From the NCBI GenBank assembly GCA_023974075.1, contig CM043801.1, positions 21,693,236 to 21,757,235 on the forward strand: DNA of 64,000 nt, in the 5' to 3' direction. This stretch comes from Chaenocephalus aceratus (lineage: Eukaryota; Chordata; Actinopteri; Perciformes; Channichthyidae). The notes below the pieces were generated by a model. That model was given only the letters and a program-made list of their open reading frames with translations. It was not told the DNA's origin and searched no databases. Both the position numbers and the translations under genes were made by a program. Every line of letters starts with the position of its first letter. The first letter of the stretch is position 1. This document shows positions 37,525-49,592 of the stretch, in pieces.

Positions 37525-40500
37525 ACTACATGTAATCCTGCACAAGCCAGTAGGTCGTTGCTGTAAATAACATGTTCTTAGTCACCTTGTCCCGTGGAAT
37601 TACAGTTAAATATAAAAGTGATTAAACACGTCTTATGAGCAGGCAGGAACACAGTCGTGCATTAGAGTATAACAGCAAGAAACTCACACACTAAAACATT
37701 TTCACAGTCACATGTACACACACTCAAACACACAGACTATACATAAACACATTATACGCATTAGAAACACACAAGGCAGCCAGCCATGCGCTAAGCCTGG
37801 GTTGACAGAGTTCATTTGGAAGATGTAAAATATTTATGAGAGAAGACTCTACAGGGGAGGAAAAAGAGATGAAAATAGTGAGGGTGCAACGGGATAACAA
37901 ATAAGGAAACGAATGAAATGATGAAGAGCGGGCACAACTGGAATGCCCTCTGTTACGGCTGAGCGGAAGAAATGCAAGCTAAATAAGTAATTGTCATTTG
38001 AAGTTCATTAGCTCACTGCGTGCCATCCCCTCCTGGGACAAAGGAGAGAAGGGGAAAGGTTCATGTGTACAGTAGGAAAATCCCTGAGCTCTTGTACAAT
38101 GGAATACAAACTGATATGAATACGTTATTCATAGACAGAAATAAAGAATGTGGAACAGCCATTGATAATAATGGTTCAAATGACAGTGTTTGTGGGAGAC
38201 ATGATGCTCGGACACACAGAGGTGATATCTATAGATGGTTTTAGGGGGTTTCTCTGAAAAAGTGAAACAGACTAGGATAAGTGAAAGAGGCTTCTAATAG
38301 AGAGAGGAGAAAGGAAAGAAGAAAAAATAAAATAGATTTAGGTAATGAAAACTAATCCTGTTACAGCAAATAGGATGACACTTGACAGTAATGACATATT
38401 CCCCCTGTAATTATGAGCATTTGACTGTGCCCCTCTTCTCATAAGGCCTTCACGTAATCCTCTGGTCATTCCCGTTCCTCCATCTTCAGAAAGTGAATCT
38501 ACAGATCTACATAGCCGACTGTGGTCAAGCCAAGTAAGCAAACCACCATGAAGTACACAGGGCTTTCCTTAGCCACAAATGAAGTTAAGGAAATTATGTC
38601 ACATAAAACCATAACTATCTAATCACAGAAAAATGTGCTTAGAAAGCAGAACATCTAATAAGAGATGAAAGTTGGAGTGGAATCAGAGAAATAAAGAAAG
38701 CTGCTTCACCACAAACTGGGAGTGGGAGATATAAAGAGGCTGCAATGCAGTTAGGACAACCCATCTGGGTATTCTAGAAGAACTAATGTTATGGGGGACC
38801 AGGAATCTCTGCAGTTAAAGTCAATTATACAGTGGAGATACCAAAAATGCACCGGATGGAGAGGGAGAGATGCTGCAGGATCACAGCGCACTAAAGCATG
38901 GAAAACTGTGCTAGCTAAGCCTCAAGGAAGCCAATAAAACAACATACAGATTTCACTGTAATTACATTCGAACTCGGAGCAAAGGAAGTGGGGGGACGGT
39001 TCAAGTTAGTGTGAGAAAACTGACTCCCACAGGAACACTTTATAAGAAAACTAACAGGATTTAATATAATCTTTAAATCAGCTGCTTATAAAATCCACTT
39101 TTTAAGAAATTATTTATGTTATCAATGTTGCACACGTGTGTAAATAATGAAGATACTCTCATATTTTTGGATTGTGTTCAAGAAACATACAGCTTTAATG
39201 CTTAGGCTATAAAATGCCTGGTAAAATTAGATCAGAAAAATATCCAGTCATAAAATCCCAGACAAGTACCAGAAAAAAACAAGCAATGTTTTTTGGACAG
39301 CATCTGTAAGCATGCAGTACATTTCACATGAAAAATAAATGAATGTACAACTTCCTCTGCAGGAGTAGATAGGGGAAGAATGCCTCAAAGGCAAAAAACG
39401 GCTAAGGGAGAGAGAAAGAGAGGAGAAAATAATTACGATAATGGAAACTGTGTGAACAGTTTATCTCGATAAGAGAAAACCTTCAGGAAATGATGTACGC
39501 CAAGTAACAATAAAGCAAAATAACTATTGTGTGGAGCCATTTGCTTGGAGCGGCTATAAACAAAATCCTCCAAAATGACCAATTTAAAAAGCCAAAGAGG
39601 GAACAGTCAGACGGAGGCAGATGTGCGAGATGTGGAGAAAGTAGCAACTGTTCTGAATCCAAAGTATAGAAACATGCTCCTAGTTAGGAAGAGATTGCAG
39701 GGAATAATGTCGACACCTCAGGGAAGGTAAACAAAGAAGAGATTCACAAGTCTGGAGGCACAAAGAAACACACATGCTAACAAAACCTTGATAACTTGGA
39801 GTTCTACTGCTGCATGTCAGCTATGGTGTTTTTAATAAAGAAAACCTATGTCTGGAAGAAAGGGCCACAGTTGAACAGAGCAGAACAGGAATGATTGCTT
39901 ATCAAAGGGAAGTGTGCGGTTGAGGGATATGTGTACTACTGCGCCTGTGTCTCCTATCTTTATTAAATCTGTATTGTGTGTGCCAGGCATCTGAGCAGCG
40001 AGGTGCTGGACACATTTCAGGCATTCAACAGTTAGACGACTCCTCACTGATTTGATCATTTATTCCAATCTTTTTATATACTAGCCAATCTCTTGTCTGT
40101 TCAATTCCTATTTCCTCATTTTGTATGTTTGAGAGATAGGCTGTACCCATCAGAGAATATCCATCTATTTTGAAAATTATATTGGTTGGGTAGCGAGAAC
40201 TGGGCCAGAAACGGGGGAGGTGATCAAAAGTGTGTCTGGGCTTCACAAAATAGTGTTAAAACCAGATATATATATATAGTCGCTGCACGGAGATCATTTC
40301 AAACAATGACATGAAAAAGTATATCCAAGTCAGAATGCCCCAGGAACAGCTGATACTAGCATATCAAGTGAAAACAAACAAATAAAAGATTTGTCCATTA
40401 TTTATTTACACGATTGATATATCATTTCTTTGACATATACTTAAAGATTATTTGACAAGCAAAAATTCATGGATAAATATCTTGAATAAGGGCAATTTAA

Positions 40501-41278
40501 AAAGAAATGTGTTTGATTTTGTCTGCCTAATATCATTGTAAATCAGATATATTTGAGTTTAGGTATTTTGGACTTTTGGTCTTTTAATCTGATAAAACAT
40601 GAATAGTTTGTGTGTTTTACTCGTCTAGAGCCTGATTTTGTATTATAATTTTTTTGTCAGAATCAGTCAAATTTAAAGATTATCAAACCCCATATGTGGA
40701 TGTCTATCCCTGTGTCCCTGCTGAATGTGTTGCCATAGTGCCATAGCCACAGGATTTCCCAACACACACTCCGGTCCACAGCTGCAGACAGTGCGTATGT
40801 GTGTGTTGGCATATATGGGTGTGTCACCCTGTAAAATTCGTACTGCGTTCCCTCGCTTAATATGGTATAGTGGCTGTCCTGCTTTGAGTCTGTACCATCT
40901 GTCAAGCAGCGGGACGAGAGTAAGAAGAGAGGTAGCTGGAGCAGAAGCGAAGCCACGCTGAGAGCTAAAGCCAGTTCCTTGTCACTTCAAATACCCACCT
41001 AGTCTACAGAAAGCACTGCTACAGGGGACATGAGCCACAACATCTTGCCATGACACATGTGTCATTTACATAACTGAAGAAAGGGCACAACAAAAAATGG
41101 CAGCAAGTATGCACACACACACTTGGAAGGCAAATGGAGAGTAAGTGCTTCAATAACATTCTCAGTGTGGCTTTAGAAGTCATGCGGAGTCCAGACACAT
41201 CTGAGGCACACACACAAATGAATACTCTCTCTCATATGCTTATGGACACATTGGGCACTTAGGCACACATCTGCATCT

Positions 41279-41280
<2 letters not shown>

Positions 41281-41324
<44 letters not shown>
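41281..41324. repeat. (CA)n microsatellite
   Basis: Uninterrupted CA run. Confidence 0.95.
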
Positions 41325-41325
<1 letters not shown>

Positions 41326-41426
41326 CAAGAGACACTGAAGGCGCTTGCTGTGACAAGGGAATAACTCCTTTTGACACAACCAATTCCTAGTCATTCACTA
41401 CACACTGCAGCCCTCAGAGGAACAAC

Positions 41427-41458
41427 ACACACACACCACACACACACACACACACACA
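41427..41458. repeat. (CA)n microsatellite
   Basis: CA run with one CC interruption. Confidence 0.9.
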
Positions 41459-41529
41459 AGCCTGTTGCAATGACACAAAACCCGGTGGTGACATAAAAAG
41501 ACGGGCCTATGCTATCATCTGTTTGAGCG

Positions 41530-41544
41530 TGTGTGTGTGTGTGT

Positions 41545-41590
<46 letters not shown>

Positions 41591-41609
41591 TGTGTGTGTG
41601 TGTGTGTGT
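41530..41609. repeat. (GT)n compound microsatellite
   Basis: GT run with GG interruptions, only about 70 bp from the opposite-strand CA run at 41427-41458. The two could pair as an inverted repeat. Confidence 0.9.
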
Positions 41610-43350
41610 CAATGGAGGGCTGCTGTATGTGTGAACTCCTACTCTCACATTAGACAAGTGACAGGGAACAAAAGACACGAGGAGTGCGAGAACAGAGAAA
41701 AGAGAGGATGGCAGCAGCTGAAGTGCATGCTGGTCATCGAAGAGGAAGCTGATACTGATTAGGTAGTGCATTATATTCTAAAAAGCAATCTCTAACCTCT
41801 TACACTCTGAGGTAGACTGCTTTAGTTTTACTTAAATAGTAGTTCATCGGAAATAGAAAAGGAAATAGTAAAGTGTTTGTCAGCTTATTGTACAAAAAGT
41901 AATAATTTGGTAAAAAATATTCTGACCCTAAATAGTCTGCCCAAAAAACATTTAGATCAGACAACCAATTCATAGACTGCTAAATGTAGAATCGCTATAC
42001 AAAGTTGTTTTCCGTCCTAGTTCACAGACTTTGCAGAGATCAGAGCAGCTAAACATGTTTGGACAGACTGTCCTCCAGATGTTCATGTTAATTCTAACAG
42101 GCCCCGAGAATTAAGCGATTACATAAAGGTAACGAAAATACACTGTTTAAAGAAACTATTTGCTTTAAATCATTTTTAACTCCATCGTTTCTCCTCTTTT
42201 TCTTTCTGTTGTTTTTTCCTACATATAGGTCGTCATTGGGCGGAGCAGGGACTAGCAAAACGAAGCAGACCAGGGCAGGCCAAGTCACAGTCAGCAGTCC
42301 ATCGGCTCTCTCGCTCTCCCTCTCTCCTTTCTACTGTATGGTGAACATCAAACACACTGTGGTTTGTTTCATGCTCCCTGCAGCCCATTATGGCTTAATG
42401 CTTCAAGAGGCTTCTTACTGACTTCAGCATTTTAACAACTCCAGCATATTCAGATGGTAGGCAAATACTCGTACACAAAGAGACACGCACGCTAACAAAC
42501 ACACAATGAAACAGGCACAGAAAGGCGCCCAGATGCAGGGATGCATACCCTTTAAACTGCAGCAGAGTTATGTGCCTGCACACTGCGATACAGAAACAAC
42601 TGTTGCTTCTGCTTTAATCTGCCCATAGAGGAAGAGCGACAAATACACAGGGCTTTATGCTGACATTAACCTTCAAATAAGCTTCTTTGGCCCTCTTAAC
42701 TCAGAGTCGGTTAATGAGTTCCATTCACAAGATGGCAATATGTAATTCAGCGTGAGCAATTAGTTATCCACCATATGAAGAATAAGAACATCACATCAGC
42801 GGGGATATTAATAGGTTGGAGATAAGAATTCTGTCCAGAACTGCCATAGTGACAACATTGTAAGCCTATCTCAACCCACACACAGTGTTTACTATTTACT
42901 GGGCTACTAAGTTTGATTTGTCCCTTTGTCTGTCTAGAGCCATTTCAAAAGGGAATCCATAACATTGCTGGCTTTATGTGTTTAGTCATTTGTTTTGTCA
43001 GTGGAAATACAGTAGGAAATGTTGTTTTGACTGTTTTGCTGAATATGCATTCAATCATCCACGCAGAATGGAAATGCCTTAACAACTGAATGTGTTTTGT
43101 GAAACAATTTGTAATTTCTTTCTGCAAACAAAAGTTGCTGTAAGGCTCATTATCTGACTACAGAGGCAGACAACTAACATCTTAGCTCAGTAACACTGTT
43201 AATGGAGCAATGCATTAGTTGAGTGAGAACACCGTGAACCTATTTTTTGCTGTCCTAATGTACAATCCTAGACTGTCCTAACAATCCTAGACTATGCAGA
43301 TTCACGGATTCATTGGATGCTTGTATACCAATGGGGGTAAATTAAAAAAG

Positions 43351-43932
43351 TTGGGATGCACCGATCCAAATTGCTCAGTTGCAATATTGATAACTATACC
43401 TGGGCTTGGGAATAGACAAAGTGTTTAAAGAACACTATGTATGCCTCATTATGGAAGTTACTGGCATCATTCTTTTATGTTTAAGGCAACACCAGGCTTG
43501 AATTAAACATTGCTTTCATAACTTTTGGTAAATTGGATGTAACAAACAAATACAGATATGAATTAACGAAACTATTGACTTTTAGTAAAATAATACATCT
43601 TGCAGCGACAACTTTGTAAATAATAGTTCAAATGTGTCAAACTCTGTGGCATGATGCTCATGAAGGTGCTTGTTTAAGTTGACTGTGTTATATTTTCCAG
43701 ACACTGAAAACACTGGCTTTCTAGCCCAAAAACATTTGTAGGAAATAATACATGAAGACAGAAAACATGTTTGTTGTCAGCTCCTTCAGCTATGCGGTCT
43801 ATCGCCTTGTTGCCGATGCATGAAGTGGTATACGTGCATGTGAAAATCTGAAGTAAACATAAAATGAAATAGATAGTCCACATTGGCACCAATACCAGAT
43901 CCCAATATCAGTTTTAGATTGGTGCATCCCTG
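43351..43932. mobile_element. hAT-like MITE (GGGATGCACCGAT ends)
   Basis: The left tip TTGGGATGCACCGATCCA and the right tip, inverted CAGGGATGCACCAATCTA, fit hAT termini. The flanks TAAAAAAG and TAAAAATG match at 7 of 8 positions when the right copy is taken one base past the tip, so the target duplication is imperfect. There is no transposase frame in the roughly 580 bp. It is distinct from the 32988 and 36693 copies, whose tips end in GCACGATA. Confidence 0.75.
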
Positions 43933-45880
43933 ATAAAAATGTTTATTAATGTGATCTCTTTCATATATTAGCTGTTTTGTTGTTGGTTTTGCAGCATCTC
44001 CCTGGCTGTCCAGCTCCATTTTATTCAGGCAGTGGGCTCCTCCATTCAACCCCTGGTTGGTAAGGGTTGTAGGGGGCAGCAAACACACATAGCAGCCATT
44101 ATCTTATCATTACACAGTCAAAGAGGTGAGAGAGTTGCCTGGGGAGATTACCTACGCTGTGTGTGAAAACTCATGCTCTGTTTTAGCTACAAGGCTGCCA
44201 TTATACATTTCAAGGAAAATTCACAGTCAAGCCACTGAGTTCAAAACATTCCCATACTTCTTCGCTGTTGGCTACCATACTGATCAGCCCATATCCCAGC
44301 CACAAGCCAGTCGTTAGTCAGCAAACCGTTCCTAGCGAGCCTGGTGAGCAGCGATCCCAGTGTATCATTAGCCAAACACTGGTTAGAGATGACACTTAAG
44401 AGCACTGAGCAACTCACTATCAGCCTGTAGCAACCAGCAATCAACAACAACACAAATACAGCCTGGGAAAAGCCGATGCCATACCAAAATGTTACCAGCC
44501 TTTCTGCAGATGTCTCATGCAGCTTGTCTTTTTGTAAAAGGCTTATGTCATTGGACATCTAACACTCATTGGCTGCCAGCTGCTTTCAAAGAGTGCCTGG
44601 CGCCTCTCTCTTCGAGAGCCGATGAGAGAGAGAGAAACAGAGGGATGAAGAATGTCATCCCCTGAAAGACAAAAAGATAAGTCATCACGACTGTAATGAT
44701 GGGGGGGACAGGGAGGGGCTAGTGCAGGGAGGAGACAGATGAGCCTCGTAAAAATCAATCATCATTTTTTGGTAAATACCAACAAAAATATGTTTCCAAT
44801 ACTGATCACATCGGGGAGAGTTAAACTTATCACACTTATTATGATTAGTTTCAAACCATCACATTTCATTTCTGCTCAATGGATACTGTTCCTATGGTCC
44901 AGTAAACACAGATTTAACACAATAACAAACAGCTCACCCTTAACTCAATAGCTTTCTTCTGCATGGCTTTACTCTAGGGCAAATTACTTAAGAACAGGGG
45001 ACCATCCACGTTGTTATATGAGGCGCATCAGTGTGAAAACAATATCTAGGAATCTTCTTTCACTGCTGACTGAGCATAATCAAGGACTGTGAGGTGGTGG
45101 GGGGTGTTGGGAGCAGTTCTCTTCCTCTCCTTTATTATCTTTCATCAAGGCTACTCATTCCAACAGTGGTATAAAAGTTAAAAGTATATTTTTAAAACAC
45201 AAACTGTTAGGATTTAACTAAAAAAGCTAGCTTTAACTTTTCAAAAGGTCCTAACTTGTTGAGATGTGTTTGCATACGCTTTCGTGTTTGATATAACACA
45301 TTTTGTTAATCTAAAAATGTAATCAAATGTTCAATTCAGAAGTATATTCTCAACTTGGTGTGCCAAGGAATTGTACCTCATAACAAATGTAGAGCAGCAT
45401 TCATAAGGATTTTAATGTGCTGCCACTGGACTTGATTTTTAGAGTCAGGCTGCAGTCGTCTCTCATTGTCCTCCCAGACTGAATGGAGGAGATGTTCTCA
45501 GCATGTGACCTTGAGTCAGGCACCGCCAATACATTAAGTTGATCAAGCCCTGGTGTCACAGCAGGAAATATCCTTCTTCAAATGTCAGGGATCACAAAAA
45601 ACGTTCATGTGGCTCATGATGAGAAGGCATAAATTAAATCTTTCATATTTTACTGAGGTGTTTAATATGTCAGACTGGAGCCGATGAGTGGTTATTTATG
45701 CTCGAGAGCCAAGAGACAGGGACACAGGGAGAAATATTGTCAAAGCCAAATCTGCATTTCCTTCTATCTCTCTTTCTGTCTAACATTTATCCACCTATAC
45801 ATCTCTCTTATTCTGTCTCAGGTCTCTATCTCTCCTCCCCGGCACTCAGTCTCTGTCTCACTCCCTTATTTTCACTCTTA
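43933..45880. other. Intron 1 segment without recognised gene
   Basis: The frame at 44241-44558 (minus) is hydrophobic but unsupported. No transposon ends recognised. Confidence 0.45.
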
Positions 45881-46415
45881 CGGCCCATCCACACAGCGGC
45901 GTGCGTTGACGCTTGGAGGTGGGCGTATCTGAAGCTTGGGGATTGTTTGCGAGCAAACGAAGTAAACTGGATATAAAATCCCCAACAGGGCGAAAACCTA
46001 CCAGTTTCACCCACTGTCTCTGCCACCTCCCTCCATGCCTCGCTCCTCCGGTTTGTATCCCGGTAGATGAACAGAGACTGATCATATAACACCGGGTGAT
46101 TCACTACCGCTATAATGAATTTTCCCTCCATTTTTTGGAATATGAGGAAATTAACTGCGTAGTCTCTCCCAGCATACACACGGTTTGATTGGCTAGCGCT
46201 TGTACTGGCAGATTTGCATAAACGGGATTTCATTGGCTGACGCCTCCGTCGAGGCGTCAAAAGTTGAACATTGCTCAACTTTTGAAGCCAGCAACGCCAG
46301 CAACGCTCCACGTCGCTTCCCAAAATGCAGTTCGGCTAAAAGTGACGTCACCCCATTAAAAGTGAATGGCAGAAGCGTTGGAAGCTTCAATGCACGCCGC
46401 TGTGTGGACGGCCCG
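45881..46415 (-). mobile_element. PIF/Harbinger derivative retaining a MADF-domain frame
   Basis: A 535-bp element with inverted tips CGGCCCATCCACACAGCGG and CGGGCCGTCCACACAGCGG, flanked by TTA on both sides (45878-45880 and 46416-46418), the 3-bp target duplication of PIF/Harbinger elements. On the minus strand it encodes the start of a MADF domain. Harbinger elements carry a second gene for a Myb/SANT- or MADF-like DNA-binding partner of the transposase, so the coding content agrees with the ends. It also holds a self-complementary CAAAAGTTGA...TCAACTTTTG stem near 46258-46285. The DDE transposase is absent. Confidence 0.85.
45990..46131 (-). pseudogene. MADF-domain fragment of the Harbinger accessory protein
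   Basis: From the ATG at 46131 the frame reads MEGKFIIAVVNHPVLYDQSL, then FIYRDTNRRSEAWREVAETVG. The order of hydrophobic helix, P-x-LYD, YRD, R-x-x-AW-x-x-VA is the MADF signature. About 45 residues are meaningful, roughly the first half of the domain; downstream the frame lacks MADF features and runs through the inverted end. A GGTAGG near the end could be an old splice donor. Outside this element, MADF proteins act as DNA-binding adaptors. Confidence 0.7.
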
Positions 46416-46418
46416 TTA

Positions 46419-47524
46419 CTAGGAATGCATTGACCCCAGACTTAAGTAAGCTCCACATCATTGATTGAAACAAGAAGAATAGGTGGTGTCATGACAAGAC
46501 AGATTGTATCTTTAAAGCATTATGGATTACAGACATTTGGAAGAAAAGGGTTTCAAAGGGACCGGTGCTGGCGTTAATTCTGCCAAATGATTTATTCAGT
46601 ATGGTCAATCAATTAAATTAGAAGTGTCCAGTTACTACTTGGCCCTCACTACCTTATGATGTATGGTGTGATGACATGAGCTAACAGCTTCATCACATTA
46701 CCGCCCCACCCTCAAATCCTATAATCTCCTATTCTACAAGTGCAATCACCAGGCATGATCTACTGTATATCCTTTCATCAGATATCATCTTCCTCATAAG
46801 CACACACTTGATTCTCCATGTATGCATCTCAGTGTCAGCTCTAAAAACCTGCGTAATAAACAACTACAATCTATAGGGTGAAAAGCGAAGCCCACAGCAT
46901 TGACATGCTATTTCGGTCACGACACAATGCTCCTGCAAACGTGCTGTGCTGTGTGATATGCTTTCAGAAAATAGAGCAGTTTCTACTTTAGGATCATCCT
47001 GAGAGTATGACCTTTAGGTGATTACTGGAGAAAGTCACTCTTCTGTGCTATACGGCCTGTTCTAATGGACAAACATTTCGGTCTTCACAGAGGAGAGGAG
47101 TTTATCTACTGTCAGTACTGTAGCAATCTGTGGAAAATGAATTGGACAAAATAGAGAAGGTGACTGACGCAGTCTAAAGGGGCTTTCCGAGGAAGGGTAT
47201 GTTATCAGATTGAGAGGGCCTGTGGCTGGGTTACAGTAAGAATCATTGCACACATTAACATTCATTTATTGCTGCTAAAAGGCTATAGATAACTTCAAAT
47301 ATTAGTGTTGTACTTTATAGTCATTACTTTCTTCACAGTCACTGTTTTGACAGTTTTAGGACAATGCAATTAAACTTAAGCAAGTTCAAAATAGATTTTC
47401 TTCCCTTTAAATCTGTGCACAGGAAAGTGGTTGTGTAAGCACACAGTCACAGTCTTGAGTCTTGTCCATGCATGTACGATAACGATACTGTAACCATAGA
47501 ACCTGACATGTCAGTAAAGTGTGT

Positions 47525-47587
<63 letters not shown>

Positions 47588-47605
47588 TGTGTGTTTGGGT
47601 GGTGT

Positions 47606-47645
<40 letters not shown>

Positions 47646-48568
47646 TGTGTGTGTGTGTGTGTGTTCATGTGTGTAAAAGTGTTGCACTGAATTCCAGAGG
47701 AGGCACACATGTAATCATCTGAACTGCAGAGGGGCTTGTGACTGTCTGACATCAGCCCATGAATGACACAGTGAGCACCATCTTATTTGCATGGTTACAG
47801 CACATGGTCAAGTGACTGGCAATTCATAGAATTCAACGCACAGAGACCAGGCGGCTTAAAATGAAGATTAAGAAGCGTCAGTAGCAGATTAGTGTATGGA
47901 AACTGAGAAATTAGATCTGAAAGACAGTCTCTGGTTCTGCATCTGTGTTTCTCAAAATGTCAAGTGTGAGTGAATTTGAGGGACTTTTACATATTTCTGA
48001 TGAGGGATCAAACACCCAGATTGTCTGTGACATGTGAGTACTGTCTTAATGTCTTTTCAAAGCAGTGTTTCATCCTGAGAAATAGCCAAGAGCTAGAAAA
48101 GCTTGAAAAGTGTGTGCCAAAAGGTATTAAAGGTAAAAAGATAGAACCTGGGTTTGCTCACTCTTACAACAAAACACTTAATTGTTAGCGTGTGATTAAC
48201 AAGGCACATTTGGAGGTTACAATTTCTTAATTTTTAAAAACAATATTGTATGCAACATTTATCATTCATTTTCAGAATTATAAATGTTTACAGGGTAGGT
48301 CGGATGAACACTTATACAACAAATACTGATACTGCAGGTGCGACTTTGGCCCCAAAATAGACTAACATTCCTAGGGGGACTTGCGGAGGGATTATGGTTC
48401 TCAGTGGCAATGAGTTCATAGCAACTGTATGGGGCTTCACAGTGTAGTGAACATGTAATGGCAAAATGTTGCGTTGTTAATCGACAGGTATATGATCCTG
48501 AAAGTGTGTTTGAGGTAAATAAAATGTATTCCACATCCACAGTATGAGTGCGCACAGAGGGAACTTAC
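46419..48568. other. Intron 1 5' segment, no recognised gene
   Basis: The first 2.1 kb of intron 1, holding the compound GT repeat at 47519-47664 and nothing else I recognise. Confidence 0.5.
47519..47664. repeat. Compound (GT)n microsatellite
   Basis: About 145 bp of GT in four blocks separated by GG or TTGGG interruptions. All long Val/Cys and His/Thr frames here are repeat artefacts. Confidence 0.95.
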
Positions 48569-48728
48569 CTGATATTTCAGACTGAGGGACCCCATCCAGA
48601 GTGAATCCTTTCCCGCTATAAAACTGCCTGATATCCGAACAACTCCGGGCTTTGCTGGTCCCTTTGTCCCCATAGGCTGGTGCCGTTAGAGAGCACACCG
48701 CCAGTGCCGCTATGATGAAGGAATCCAT
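48569..48728 (-). CDS. gpc1: gpc1 coding exon 1: start codon, signal peptide, first cysteine
   Basis: The ATG at 48728-48726 has a favourable context, with G at -3 and G at +4. The first 20 residues are a signal peptide: a hydrophobic core [15 protein letters not shown], with likely cleavage after AYG. This sends the proteoglycan to the secretory pathway. The mature start [17 protein letters not shown], then VPQSEIS, matches human GPC1 SRSCGEVRQIYGAKGF and VPQAEIS. The donor GTAAGT starts at 48568, in phase 1, and joins to GEHLR in exon 2. Fifty-three codons plus one base are encoded. Teleosts commonly keep gpc1a and gpc1b after genome duplication; I cannot tell which this is. Heparan-sulfate attachment sites and the GPI signal would lie in exons beyond the left edge. 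Confidence 0.95.
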
Positions 48729-49010
48729 CCCAGCCGACTGCTGTGTGTGGACTTAGTCAAGTGCAAATCCGAAGCGACTGTGTTGAGTCCTAAACGGAGC
48801 AGGGGACTCGCAGTAGGAAGCCGCGTGTCACACACTGATTGCTGCTGTGCGTAAAATATCCTCCACCTTCCTTTCTAAATCCCTCCTGATCTTATAGTGC
48901 GTCTGTTCGGCACAGGAGCGACTCTTCACCGCGCAGAGGTCCCGTCTCCACACACTCCTGGGGGGGGGGGGGGAGCAATGTGGACAGGACAGCAGCTTAG
49001 TTATTTTCCC
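48729..49010 (-). promoter_or_regulatory. gpc1: gpc1 5' UTR and candidate promoter
   Basis: This is the sequence immediately upstream of the gpc1 ATG on the minus strand. A TATA-like CTATAAG lies at 48891-48897, about 165 bp before the ATG, and would place a start site near 48865; this is inference only. A run of about 14 G on the plus strand (C on the sense strand) lies at 48961-48974. The stretch is more GC- and CpG-containing than the introns. There is no direct evidence of a transcription start. Confidence 0.35.
48961..48974. repeat. Poly-G run
   Basis: An unbroken run of roughly 14 G about 235 bp upstream of the gpc1 ATG. Homopolymers like this are mutable and error-prone in assembly. 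Confidence 0.9.
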
Positions 49011-49339
49011 CAAAACAATTCTCCAGCTGTGCCCAGGAAGAGTTCAGATCTCCTGTGTTGTATATCCACTGTTTGTTTTGTTAGCTCACCTAGAGAGGGA
49101 GAAGCAGGAGATGAAATAATTAGGTTACGCGTTTACAGCTGAAATTATTTAGGTCGTGGCAGAAAATAGCAGTGTTTTGCGCTGACGCTGTGCAGTCGGG
49201 TTCTGTCGCCACACGCCTACCGACTATATGACGGCCCGCAGGGATCTGAGAGTGAGGAGGTGCGCACTGGCAGTTACCGCAGATCGTTCCCGGCTCAGGG
49301 TATTCTCAACGATGCTATGCCAGCGCTGCCACTGTGTGG

Positions 49340-49467
49340 AATAAGGAGGAGGCGAGAGAGAGGAGAGAGAGAGAGGAGAGAGAGAGAAGAGAGAGAGAGA
49401 GGAGAGAAGGAGGGAGAGAGAGAGAGCGAGAGAGACGAGGAGGAGAGAGAGAGAGAAGAGAGAGGAG

Positions 49468-49501
<34 letters not shown>

Positions 49502-49506
49502 GAGAG

Positions 49507-49588
<82 letters not shown>

Positions 49589-49592
49589 AGAA
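49340..49592. repeat. (GA)n-rich polypurine tract
   Basis: About 250 bp of almost pure purine on the plus strand, made of GAGA and GGAGA units with rare interruptions. It lies about 620-860 bp upstream of the gpc1 ATG. The long Arg/Glu-rich and Ser/Leu-rich open frames across it are artefacts of the repeat. Confidence 0.95.

Larger units (their letters stand above)
37533..43350. other. Intron 1 segment without recognised gene
   Basis: Unique-looking AT-rich sequence with (CA)n/(GT)n clusters at 41281-41609. No coding signal outside these repeats. Confidence 0.5.
12382..48568 (-). other. gpc1: gpc1 intron 1 (about 36.2 kb)
   Basis: A very large first intron from donor GTAAGT at 48568 to acceptor CTAG at 12382. 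Large first introns are typical of glypican genes. It is the main store of mobile elements in the window, annotated separately. I see no additional gene in it, except for a coding-like fossil at 29437-29805. Confidence 0.85.

Noticed and set aside
44241..44558. 105-codon hydrophobic minus-strand frame that looks like a membrane protein
   Set aside because: Only one segment is hydrophobic, with no signal, exon context or family match.
47447..47752. Open frames of His/Thr and Val/Cys
   Set aside because: Products of a (GT)n repeat; the same applies to 8861-9046, 22397-22729, 41391-41771 and 53004-53354.
12382..48568. A miR-149 hairpin in gpc1 intron 1, as in human GPC1
   Set aside because: I looked for the mature sequence on the minus strand and did not see it; the search was by eye and not exhaustive.
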